Source: Leptolyngbya ohadii IS1
Lineage (GTDB): Bacteria > Cyanobacteriota > Cyanobacteriia > Elainellales > Elainellaceae
Direction: 5' to 3'
Assembly: GCF_002215035.1 (NCBI RefSeq)
Contig: NZ_NKFP01000001.1
Location: 1,361,501-1,425,500, forward strand
Length of the DNA: 64,000 nucleotides
Part shown: in pieces, positions 45,716 to 54,700 of the stretch
How positions within the stretch are numbered: position 1 is the stretch's first letter
Layout of the letters: every line of letters begins with the position of its first letter
Made by a program: the position numbers and the translations under genes
The notes under the pieces: model-generated
The model's database searches: none
What the model was told of the DNA's origin: nothing
Seen by the model: the letters and a program-made list of their open reading frames with translations, nothing else

Positions 45716-46094
45716 ATTTCTATCCTCCTGGTCAGTATTTTCAAGGGTTGAGCGGCTGTTAATGCAGTTGCTAATGCAGTTGTTGATTTGGTTACTGATT
45801 CGGTTATTGCTTTGGTTATTGATTCAGTTAAGAATGCGGTTGCCCAACTGATATTGGTTTACGCTCACCTATCCTAAAACTCTGCTTGGAGAAGTTCATC
45901 GCCCACTTGAGAGATAACGGAAATGGGACAAATGAATTGGAGCTGCCAGCGAAGAAGGTGCAGGGGTGGGGTTCGTTGTCTCCTTCTATTCGCCAGCGGT
46001 CTCCGGCTACTTTTGCTGATGTTTCCAGATCTTGTACAGATTCCTTTTCAAATTCTTTTACAGATCCTTATTTCCTTATTACAGATTCACAGAA
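45716..46094. repeat. Intergenic region with degenerate repeats
   Basis: Near 45760-45845 there are GTTACTGATTCGGTTATTG-like units, and at 46025-46105 units built on ACAGATTC(T/C)T recur about five times. The second array ends inside the rhodopsin gene and forms its last codons and stop. No gene is supported. Confidence 0.6.
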
Positions 46095-46919
46095 TTACAG
46101 ATTCTTGGAGAGAACTCTTGGTCTTCTACGCGATCGCCTGGGCTGTCCAAACGGTGAGATTCCGTTCAGAAAATGCATTGTGCGGCTCACAAACTCTTCC
46201 TCTGCGCTTTGCGCTTCTCGATGTCCTAAACTCCGTAATCCATTTAAATCGAGGAAGCTAAACACAACCTTTGAGAAAAAGGGAACGAGGCAGAACAAAA
46301 AGGTATCCACGTTCTGATCAAACAGACGCAATCCAGAAGGACCCGTAATCCAGATTAGCGGATAGCAAATCCAGGTGATAGTAAAGAAAGTGGTGAGTCC
46401 GTTGTAGAAGCTGGCTAACTCCGCATCGCCCCTGGTTTTATCGCGCAGAGGTCCCCAGATGCCCCACAGCACAACCAAAAACGCGACACAGCCGATCGTG
46501 TACCACAGATACCGCACCCAGGGAACATCAGAAAGGTCAGCGATTAAGCCTGTGACAATCACAATCACCTGCGTTGCCATCAGGGAAAAGATCAGTGTCC
46601 AGTCCTTGGATTTGTGGTGGTGCATTGCCGTCCAGGACAGCGACATCAGAAGCAGTGGGGTTGTCACGATCCAGTCGCAGTAGCGGGCGAAGTGGGTGAT
46701 TTGCCCTGCAATTTCAATCTTGCCTTGCTCCAGTCCGTCTCCGCTGGTTGGCAGCGTCATGAGCAGATACATTAAGCCCGACCAGAGGGGAATAAAGGTT
46801 GCAACAAAGTATTCCAGTCGGGGAATCCCACGCGGATTTCGACCGAGTAGGGCAAAGTAAATTGCGCCGATCGACATCCCGCCAATATAGAGCCAATGCC
46901 AAAGACTCTGCCAATCCAT
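46095..46919 (-). CDS. Microbial rhodopsin, Anabaena-sensory-rhodopsin-like
   Basis: The 274-residue, seven-helix retinal protein has helix C RYCDWIVTTPLLLMSLSW and helix G FCLVPFFSKVVFSFLDL, with the Schiff-base Lys217. In bacteriorhodopsin (BR) numbering it keeps Asp85 (Asp82) and Thr89 (Thr86), has Ser at Asp96 (Ser93), Pro at Asp212 (Pro213), Ser and Asp at Glu194 and Glu204 (Ser195, Asp205), and keeps Trp182 (Trp183). This set, with the same spacing, is the signature of Anabaena sensory rhodopsin, a photochromic sensor, not a pump. AAGGAG supports the ATG. The C-terminal tail is Arg-rich (RRSRRRPR). No gene for the soluble transducer ASRT is adjacent. It is divergent from the regulator at 47574. 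Confidence 0.93.
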   Translation of the reverse strand: MDWQSLWHWLYIGGMSIGAIYFALLGRNPRGIPRLEYFVATFIPLWSGLMYLLMTLPTSGDGLEQGKIEIAGQITHFARYCDWIVTTPLLLMSLSWTAMHHHKSKDWTLIFSLMATQVIVIVTGLIADLSDVPWVRYLWYTIGCVAFLVVLWGIWGPLRDKTRGDAELASFYNGLTTFFTITWICYPLIWITGPSGLRLFDQNVDTFLFCLVPFFSKVVFSFLDLNGLRSLGHREAQSAEEEFVSRTMHFLNGISPFGQPRRSRRRPRVLSKNL

Positions 46920-47573
46920 CCGCTGTTTCTCCTTGTTAGTTAAAAATAGATTTATCGCTGTTGAATTTGTCGCTGTTGAATTTGATGATCAGTCAGGTCG
47001 AGAAGGGTCTGCCATAATGGTGTTAATTTTTACCCCTTGCTACAGAAGAAATCGCAATTCTGCCTCTATCCATTGGGTGAACCATTGACTAAACCATTGG
47101 ATGAATTATGAGAAATTTATCTGATCATTAACTTCTTGATAGGTCTTTCAGTATTAAGCATTCTACGTGAATGTGATATAAAAATGACAGTATGATTGCC
47201 TTAACAAAATTAGAAGTTTCTCTCATTTAATCTGTCTACATCAGGCATTTTGGACTTGCTTTGCTGCTGTTTATAGAGCGATCCTTTCTGTCTTGTATTT
47301 GAGGTGCAGGGATGGAACTCTGTACGGGGAGAAAGCCCCATACTCCCTTTCCCACCAATCATTTGTGATTGCTATAGTTCTCATCTGTTTTTTATGACAT
47401 CTACTCTTGGCGAGTTTAAGGGCGAGTTTAAGGAGGTTTGCGAACTGTTTATTTCTATCGCGAAGCGTCTGTTAATTAATGAAGATTGCCCTAATGGGGA
47501 GTGCCTTTCCTACCATTTTCATACCTTTAAATGGGCATAATATTGTGGAGTGTTATGGGGCAGGTAGTCGGTC
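46920..47573. other. Long divergent intergenic region upstream of the rhodopsin
   Basis: These 654 bases are AT-rich and carry no convincing gene. Immediately upstream of the rhodopsin (46950-46985) the unit TCGCTGTTGAATTTG occurs twice. An open stretch at 47304-47540 has no ribosome-binding site or recognisable similarity. The region is unusually long for this gene-dense window and may hold complex, for instance light- or colour-dependent, promoters (speculation). Confidence 0.5.
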
Positions 47574-49559
47574 ATGAAAATTCTACTGGTGGAGGATGAT
47601 TCATTTACGAGGGAAGCGATCGCCGCAATGTTGACCTCGCATCACCACGCAGTCGATCAGGCTAACGATGGGCAGATGGGGTTAGAGCTGGTGAGCCTGT
47701 GGAATTATGATCTGATTCTGCTGGATGTTGACCTTCCGAAGCTGACCGGAATCCAGCTTTGCAAACAGCTTCGATCGCAGGGATGTACAGTGCCGATCCT
47801 GATGTTGACCGTTCACGGTTCCGATGAGTCTATTGTTCAGGGTTTAGACGCAGGTGCCGACGATTATGTCGTGAAGCCCTGCGAACCCGCTCAACTTCTG
47901 GCACGAATCCGGGCGATCTCTCGACGGGGGGGCACTGTTGTTCCCTCAGCCCTGTTGACCTGGGGCAATCTCAGTCTCGATCCCGCTGCTGCCGAAGTCA
48001 CCTATCATCAACAGCCCATTTCCTTAAGCGCCAAGGAATACAGTCTGCTGGAGCTATTCCTGCGTCATCCCAAACAGATCTTCAACCGGGATGCCATTCT
48101 CGATCGCCTCTGGTCAATTGATGCAACGCCCACAGAAAAGGCCGTGACGAATCTGGTAAAAGACCTGCGACACAAGCTTAAAGCTGGAGGAATGGCTGAA
48201 GAAATCGTGGCGACGGTTTATGGTTTGGGCTACCGCCTGACGGAAGAACCCCAAAAGTTTGCCCTATCCGACTCAGAACCGTTACGGTTTGCCCCAGAGT
48301 CTTTGGCACAGGAGCCTCTATCCCAGAACGGGGAGCGGCAGATAAATGAGCAGTGGGACAAATGGCAGAATGGAGCAGCCCAGCTAGCAGCCCGATTTCA
48401 GGCATCTCTGGAGCAGCGACTTGCAGTTTTAGAAGCGGGAGTTCAAGCTGCCCAGACTAATACCCTGGATGACGATCGCCGCCGAGCTGCAAAAGCAGAG
48501 GCACACCGTTTGGCAGGGGCGTTAGGCACATTTGGCTATGAGCAGGGGTCGGTTCTGGCACGAGCGATCGAACAAATCCTTGAAAAAAAAGTACCGGTAC
48601 GGCAAAAACACCTTTCCCAACTGTCCCAGCTTCTAACAGACCTGAAACAAAGCCTGGCTCAACCCGCTACTTCGCCCCAATTTATGTCACCTCAGGGGCA
48701 ACCTTCGGAGCAGCCTTCCGCTTCAGCCGCTGCGCTACCGCAGGATATTGTCATTCTTGTGCTTGATGCTGATCCCCACTTCACGCCCGATTTGAAGAAA
48801 CTGCTGCCCCAAGCCATTCAGACGATTCATGCGCGAGATTGGACAACAGCGTTTAGCCAGAATCTAGACAGTTCTCCAGCGCTCATTTTACTCAACCTCG
48901 ATTGGGTGAAAGCACCGGACGGCATGAGCCAGTGGCATCGCCTCAAACGAACCTATCCCGATGCAAAAGTGCTGATTCTTGCAGACCAGGATCACCTGCC
49001 AGATCGGGTGCTTGCTGCTCAACTTGGAAGCGATCGCTACATTGTAAAAACCGCAGAGCGAGGCGATCTCTCCGCCATGATGACCCAGGTTATTACCCAG
49101 TTTGGGGTGCAGACAAGGTGTGCCCAGGTTCTCATCCTGGATGACGATAAAACGTTCCTGAGGCTTCTGACCCATCTGCTAAAACCCTGGGGACTGGAAG
49201 TGACTGGACTCTCCGATCCCACTCAGTTCTGGGATCTTCTAACTACGGTTAACCCTGACCTGCTTTTACTGGATGTGGAGATGCCAGGGTTCAGCGGACT
49301 GGAACTGTGCCGGGTTGTGCGACAGGATGCCTACTACGGCGATATGCCGATTCTAGTGATTACCGCCCATATCGATCGTGAGTGGGTTCAGCAGGTCTTT
49401 GCCGCCGGAGCCGATGATATGATCACTAAGCCAGTCGTTGGTCCAGAACTGGTAACACGAGTTCTCAGCCGCATAGAACGATCGCGATCTCGGCAGCGAC
49501 TCGATCAGCTGCATCGCCTGAACGCTTTGTCCAGCAGTACGGGGGACAAACCTGGATAG
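47574..49559 (+). CDS. Multidomain response regulator, REC-wHTH-HPt-REC-REC
   Basis: The 661-residue protein has a receiver with Asp51 (LILLDVDLP) and an OmpR-type winged helix (about 130-222, LSAKEYSLLELFLRH, GLGYRLTEE). A histidine phosphotransfer domain (about 255-350, His in AEAHRLAGALGTFG) follows, then a degenerate receiver whose acceptor Asp is Asn (LILLNLDW) and a canonical receiver (LLLLDVEMPGFSG, MITKPVV). One polypeptide can thus receive, relay and bind DNA. This architecture is known in cyanobacteria. It is divergent from the rhodopsin gene, and three receiver-only genes lie just downstream. Confidence 0.92.
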   Translation: MKILLVEDDSFTREAIAAMLTSHHHAVDQANDGQMGLELVSLWNYDLILLDVDLPKLTGIQLCKQLRSQGCTVPILMLTVHGSDESIVQGLDAGADDYVVKPCEPAQLLARIRAISRRGGTVVPSALLTWGNLSLDPAAAEVTYHQQPISLSAKEYSLLELFLRHPKQIFNRDAILDRLWSIDATPTEKAVTNLVKDLRHKLKAGGMAEEIVATVYGLGYRLTEEPQKFALSDSEPLRFAPESLAQEPLSQNGERQINEQWDKWQNGAAQLAARFQASLEQRLAVLEAGVQAAQTNTLDDDRRRAAKAEAHRLAGALGTFGYEQGSVLARAIEQILEKKVPVRQKHLSQLSQLLTDLKQSLAQPATSPQFMSPQGQPSEQPSASAAALPQDIVILVLDADPHFTPDLKKLLPQAIQTIHARDWTTAFSQNLDSSPALILLNLDWVKAPDGMSQWHRLKRTYPDAKVLILADQDHLPDRVLAAQLGSDRYIVKTAERGDLSAMMTQVITQFGVQTRCAQVLILDDDKTFLRLLTHLLKPWGLEVTGLSDPTQFWDLLTTVNPDLLLLDVEMPGFSGLELCRVVRQDAYYGDMPILVITAHIDREWVQQVFAAGADDMITKPVVGPELVTRVLSRIERSRSRQRLDQLHRLNALSSSTGDKPG

Positions 49560-49594
49560 AAAGCCATTTACCATTTAGGGGAGGGCAGCCCCTT

Positions 49595-49650
49595 TTATCT
49601 CACACTGCTTATCTCACACTGCTTATTTCACACTGCTTATTTCATACTGC
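49595..49650. repeat. 14-bp tandem repeat TTATCTCACACTGC x4
   Basis: Four contiguous units, the last two with one and two changes, lie between the multidomain regulator and the receiver-only gene. A looser AT-rich series (TTTAAGTAATGTCTAA-like) continues to about 49770 and reaches the next start codon. Confidence 0.88.
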
Positions 49651-49765
49651 CGCTTGAGTTCTTGTATGATGTTTAAGCGATATGTAAATAGCATCTAAAT
49701 AGCATAGAACAACGTTTAAGGAACATCAAATATTATCTAAGTAATATCTCAATAATGTTTAAGTA

Positions 49766-50143
49766 ATGTCTAAAAATATTCTGATTATTGACGATGAACA
49801 AGACCTGCGTGAGCTGGTGCAGCTTTCGCTCAACTGTTTTACGAATTGGCAGGTACAAACGGCGGCAACGGGGGCAGAAGGAATTCAGAAGGCGATCGCC
49901 CACCCCTTCGATGCCATTTTGCTGGATATTTCCATGCCGAATATGAACGGATTCCAGGTCTTTGAACAGCTGCAATCGTACAGCGCAACCCAGGCTATCC
50001 CGGTGATTCTGCTAACGGCAAAGGTGCAGCCAAACGATCGCCGTCGATTTCTGGAGATGAACGTTGCTGGCATTATTACAAAACCATTTGCCTCAGAAAC
50101 TATTGCTGCCCACGTTGCCGAACTCCTGGGATGGCAGACGTAA
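49766..50143 (+). CDS. Receiver-only response regulator
   Basis: The 125-residue CheY-like protein has DDE at 9-11, phospho-acceptor Asp54 (AILLDISMPNMNG), switch Thr84 (VILLTAK) and Lys (GIITKPFA). It is a close relative of the proteins at 51021-51392 and 50235-50699, all three ending in LLGW or VLGW. It probably acts as a phosphate shuttle for a nearby hybrid kinase or the HPt regulator upstream. No DNA-binding domain. Confidence 0.9.
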   Translation: MSKNILIIDDEQDLRELVQLSLNCFTNWQVQTAATGAEGIQKAIAHPFDAILLDISMPNMNGFQVFEQLQSYSATQAIPVILLTAKVQPNDRRRFLEMNVAGIITKPFASETIAAHVAELLGWQT

Positions 50144-50234
50144 AGTGAATATTGTCGCGGGTTCTTGCAGAGTCATGCTGGATCATTGTGCAAATGATCT
50201 GTATGTTCTAACCCGCTGGGTCAATCTGCTGCCA

Positions 50235-50699
50235 TTATGGCTTGTCCCAGCCTAGAAGCTCGCTAATCTTCTCCGGCAGCGTCACCGGATTGAAAGGTTT
50301 GGCGATCGCCCCCACGATTCCCAGCGATTCCATCTGTTGCAGGGTCATCCAATGAGCGGTGTCAATCAGCAGCAAAATTGGAGTGGCTTGGGTAAGCGGA
50401 TATCGTCTGATCTGCTGAACGATTCGCTTTTGAACAAAACTTAAACCATATTGACGGGACAACTGGGCATTAAAAAGAATGGCATCCGGCTTCTGCTGGA
50501 GCGGCAGAACCAATTCTTGCGCGGTCTGGGACACAGAAACAATTTGCCAGCCTGCAAGATGCTCCAGGCAGACGCCTATAATTTGCTCAATATCTGCGTC
50601 GGCACGCTCGTTCACCAACAGAATGAGGCGAGAAGAAAGTGATGAGGCGGCGACGTCTCCTGTGAAGGCTCGAATATTGTGTAATTTCCAGAAAGCCAT
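50235..50699 (-). CDS. Degenerate receiver-only protein (pseudo-receiver)
   Basis: The 154-residue protein has a receiver-like fold from about residue 23. The acidic pair is Asn30/Glu31 (LLVNERAD), the acceptor Asp is Asn77 (AILFNAQLS) and the Thr segment is altered (ILLLIDTAH), although the Lys (AIAKPFN) is kept. It is unlikely to be phosphorylated. It shares the C-terminal pattern with the two neighbouring receiver-only genes and probably arose from the same ancestor. Possible role as an anti-regulator or scaffold is inference. The first 20 residues may not be translated. Confidence 0.75.
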   Translation of the reverse strand: MAFWKLHNIRAFTGDVAASSLSSRLILLVNERADADIEQIIGVCLEHLAGWQIVSVSQTAQELVLPLQQKPDAILFNAQLSRQYGLSFVQKRIVQQIRRYPLTQATPILLLIDTAHWMTLQQMESLGIVGAIAKPFNPVTLPEKISELLGWDKP

Positions 50700-51020
50700 C
50701 GCTGTAGCCCGGTGCTCATTTGAGGGGTGATCATTGGCTGACCGATATTATTTGCCGACCGATCCTCTGCCGACTCACAATATCGCTATAGCCCGTTTAT
50801 AGTTACGTTAAAACTTATAGTTACGTTAAAACAAGAAATATAGGGGTTGTACCTTCTATCGGCTACCTGGGAATCGCCCATAGGAGGCATATATATACAC
50901 GAAAATCGCCCGTAGGGGCACAACGAATACACTCTGTTCTGGATTCAATTCTCATACAATACGGCAGTTATATGACAAAACTGTAAGAAACCGATAAGCA
51001 ATCTGCGCTTTACGCTAACT
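50700..51020. other. Intergenic region with short duplication
   Basis: A 16-17-base unit, ATAGTTACGTTAAAAC, is duplicated at about 50799-50831. ATCGCCC(A/G)TAGG appears twice near 50874-50915. No gene is supported. Confidence 0.5.
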
Positions 51021-51392
51021 TCACCAACCTAAAACTTTTGCCACTTGCTGCCAAACCCCGATCGGATCAAAGGGTTTTGTAATGACTCCAGCAATCCCCA
51101 TTTCTGCAAAGCGGCGATGATCGTTAGGGAGGATCTTTGCCCTCAGCAGAATCACCGGAATCGATCGCGTCAGCGGATCAGACTGAAGCTGCTCAAATAC
51201 CTGAAAGCCATCCATATCGGGCATAGAAATATCGAGCAGAATGGCGTCCGGAGCATTCGTTCTTGCCTGGCTAATGCCTTCTATACCGCTGTCTGCTGTC
51301 ATGGTTTCCCAGCCAGTAATCTTGCGAATCGCAACCTGGATAAAAGCCTGAATTGCCTGGTCGTCGTCAATCAGAAGAATCTTCTGGGTCAT
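51021..51392 (-). CDS. Receiver-only response regulator with Thr-to-Arg change
   Basis: The 123-residue CheY-like protein has DDD at 9-11, Asp54 (AILLDISMPDMDG) and Lys (GVITKPFD), but the switch Thr/Ser at position 84 is Arg (VILLRAK). It starts 9 bases after the end of the 7-PAS kinase frame, so it is in that operon and probably the cognate partner. The Arg could lock or alter the output conformation. Its paralogue at 49766 keeps Thr here. Confidence 0.88.
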   Translation of the reverse strand: MTQKILLIDDDQAIQAFIQVAIRKITGWETMTADSGIEGISQARTNAPDAILLDISMPDMDGFQVFEQLQSDPLTRSIPVILLRAKILPNDHRRFAEMGIAGVITKPFDPIGVWQQVAKVLGW

Positions 51393-51652
51393 GGTTTCCG
51401 ACTATTGTTCCAGAGCGATCGGCAGCGTGAAATAAAAGGTACTTCCCTGTCCGATCTCACTCTCCGCCCAAATGTCTCCCCCATGCTGCTGCACAATACT
51501 CCTGCAAATTGCCAATCCCAGTCCTGTTCCTCCTTTCTGGCGCGAATCGGAAGAATCGACCTGCTGAAACCGTCCAAAAATAGACTCTAGCTTCTCTGAA
51601 GGAATGCCGCGCCCTTCGTCGGTGACAGAGAAGAGGAGGTGGGGGGGGAGGA

Positions 51653-51708
51653 GTGGATGGGTGGATGGGTGGATGGGTGGATGGGTGGATGGGTAAGGGG
51701 GTAAATGG
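51653..51708. repeat. 8-bp tandem repeat GTGGATGG x5 inside kinase gene
   Basis: Five exact copies (51653-51692) followed by two diverged units (GTAAGGGG, GTAAATGG). Because 8 is not a multiple of 3, each gain or loss of a unit changes the reading frame of the kinase. A run of eight G lies just before, at 51641-51648. Confidence 0.95.
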
Positions 51709-51712
51709 GTGC

Positions 51713-51768
51713 TTCCCCTGCTCCCCTGCTCCCCTGCTCCCCTGCTCCCCCGCTCCCCTGCTCCCCTG
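51713..51768. repeat. 8-bp tandem repeat CTCCCCTG x7 inside kinase gene
   Basis: Six CTCCCCTG units, one with a substitution, preceded by a TTCCCCTG variant. It encodes the GAGEQGSRG-like low-complexity stretch between the N-box and G1-box of the histidine kinase ATPase domain. Confidence 0.95.
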
Positions 51769-54700
51769 CCCACAGTTCTGCCTTCAGCCATACCGTTCCG
51801 CCTGCTGGAGAAAACTTAATGGCGTTGCTCAGGAGATTCGTCAGGGTTTGCACGATCGCATCCGGGGCTGCCTGAATCTGGGCTGCCAGGGGATCTAATT
51901 GCAGTTCAACGCTGGCTTGGTCAGCTAAAACCTGTACAGCATCGATCGCCTGCTCCATCAAATCGGTGATACAGCAGACTTCCTTCATTAGAACTGCCTT
52001 ACCCGACTCCAGCCGCTCCAGATCGAGAATGTCGTTTACCAGACGCACCAGCCGATCGGTACTGCGGAGGGCAAGGTTGAGCATTTGCTGCGCGGTTTCT
52101 GGCTCGTCGTTCAGCACGCCTGCATTCAGAAGTCCCAGGGAGCCGCGAATCGAGGTGAGGGGAGTTCGCAGTTCATGGCTCACAACGGAAATAAATTCAT
52201 CCTTGATCACGTCCAGCCGATGCCGCTCGCTCATATCCACAATTTGAGCAATCAGATAGAGGGGACGATCGTCCGGATCGCGCATGAGGGCAAGATTCAG
52301 CAGTCCCCAAACGGAATGCCCCTCTCGGCGTAGAAATCGTTTTTCAACCTGATAGCCTGGGATCTCTCCTGCCATCATTTGTTCCATCGCAGCCAGACCC
52401 AGCTTGTGATCCTCAGGATGAACAATGTCTTGCAGCCGCAGGGCGAGCAGTTCTTCTGCGGAGTAGTCCAGCATTTGGCACAGGCTGTCATTGACCTCCT
52501 GAAATCCGCCCGCCAGCGACACCAGTGCCATCCCTGCGGTAATTGTGTCAAACGCGCCTTTGAACTTTCGCTCGCTTTGGCGCAGGGCAAGTTCTGTCTG
52601 TCTGCGATCGGTAATGTCTCTGGCAGCGGCATAGATCAGATTACCGACCGGGAACGATCGCCACTCAATCCAGCGATAGGAGCCGTCATGGCAGCGGTAG
52701 CGGTTCACAAAGTTGAGGCTAATGTTTTGGTCTGCCAGGATTGAAATTTCACTCAGCGTTTTTTCAACATCGTCGGGATGGACAAAATCCAGGAAGCGGT
52801 TTCCCTCCAGTTCCGCCAGGCTGTAACCGAGCGTTTCTTCCCACTGCTGGTTAAGGCGGCGAAAACAGCCGCTCGTATCGGCAATGCAGAGGAGATCCAG
52901 GGCAACGGTGAAAAAGCGATCGAGTTCTTCTGTTTTTTGCTGAAGCGCCAGTTCGATCTGTTTGCGATTGGTGACATCTTGAATAATGCCGTGAGCGGCA
53001 ACATTGCCGTTTTCGCGCTGCTCTAGCAGGGACTCCGCATGGAGCCACTTCAGCCTGCCGGAAGGCGTAATAATTCGCCACTCGTGCACAAATGGAGTCA
53101 GGTTTGCCGCACAGTAGCCTGCGATAGCATCGTAATCTTCGATATCTTCGGGATGAAATTGACGATAGATCAGGGAGAAATCTGCGTAGGCTTGCTCCTG
53201 AGTCAGCTCGTGAATTTCTTCGACGGCTGCGCTGACGTACTCAAAATAGGGCATCCCGTCGGGCGGTATAACAACTGTGTACAGCACTCCTGGCACATGG
53301 GTTGCCAAATGCTGAAGCCGGGCTTCACTCTGCTGCAAAGCTGCTGCTGCCTGTCTGCGTTCTTCTTCAACGCGCTTGCGATCGGTGACATCTAACGCAA
53401 CTCCAAACCACAGGACATCCTGATTCGGTAATGCTTCAGGACGGGCATAGGTCTGCACCCACTTAATTTTGCCAGAGGGCGTAATGCATCTCCACTCATA
53501 GTAGAACGGTTCTAGGATGGCAACGCTCTGCAAATAGGCTGCGGTGTAGCCTGGGGTATCGTCAGGGTGAAACATCTCAAACACAACATTGGGGTCTGCC
53601 ACGATCGCCTCCGGCGGGACTTCCAGCAGCTCCGTCACAAACGCACTGATATAGGTAAACCGGACGAGCGGGCTATCGGTTCGACCCATAGAGGTGTAGA
53701 GAACACCCGGTAAGGTAGCCGCAATTTTTTGAAATCGGGCTTCGCTGGCAGCAAGCTTCTGTTCGCTCAGTTTGCGATCGGTGACATCCAGGGTTGTTCC
53801 CATCAGCCGTGCCATGTTCCCTGCACGATCAAAAACGGGTTCGCCCTTGGCAGTGATGTAGCGCGTAGAGCCATCTGCCAGCCTGATCCGAAAATCCTGT
53901 TCTGCGGGCTGTGCCTGAGTGAGGCGAGCGACAAAGGATTCAAAAACAGCCCTATCTTCTGGGTGAACAAATCGAGTCACAACTTCTTCAAGGTTAGGCG
54001 GCGGCTGATGGGAGTCGCATTGATAAATCCGATAAAGCTCCTCTGACCAGAAGGTGGTTTGGGTGGCTACCTCATGTTCCCAGCTGCCGACATGGGCGAC
54101 TCTTTGTGCCTCCCGCAGCGCGGCTTCACTCTGTTGCAGGGCAAGTTCTGCCTGTTTACGATCGGTAATATCAACTGAAATCGCTGTCAGGTTCCAGCAC
54201 TGCTGCACCTCATCCCAGGTGGAATTATTGGTTTGCGAGACCCAGCGCAGATGTCCCTCCCTGTGCCGCAGCCGATATTCATAGGTGTAGGTTGTTCCTG
54301 CAAAAATGTGGGCAAAGACCCGGTCTGCACATGCCTGCCAGTCTTCTGAGTTAATCAGACTGAGCCAGAGATGGCTGTCCTGGGTTAAGGCTTCAGCGCT
54401 GTATCCACAGAGCAACTCAGTTCCCGCAGACACCTGATCGATAATCCAGTTCCCGTTTTCAAACACCCGCATCCGGGCAATGCCAGCGATCACGCTATTC
54501 AGGATGTCCTTCGTTCTGGATTCCGATTCCTGGAGCGCCAGTTCAAGCTGTTTCCGATCGCTAATGTCGGTCAACCGGATCAGGTGCATAGTTTCTCCAG
54601 CCACCGTGATTGGCTTTGCTGCCAGGTTCGCCCAAAAACTTTTGCCCGATTGGGTGATGTACTCTATCTCCCGGCTCCAGTAGCCCTTCTTTGCCACATC

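Noticed and set aside
45886-46317. 143-codon frame opposite the end of the rhodopsin gene
   Set aside because: It is antisense to a well-supported rhodopsin and runs through degenerate repeats.
46095-46919. Rhodopsin as an outward proton pump
   Set aside because: Asp85 is kept, but the donor position (Asp96) is Ser and Asp212 is Pro, the ASR sensor pattern and not that of a pump.
47304-47540. 78-codon frame upstream of the multidomain regulator
   Set aside because: No ribosome-binding site, no family similarity, and an ordinary chance length for an open gap.
51641-51648. Kinase frameshift as certain phase variation
   Set aside because: The eight-G run beside the arrays means a single-base sequencing error would also explain the frame change, so phase variation is proposed, not asserted.
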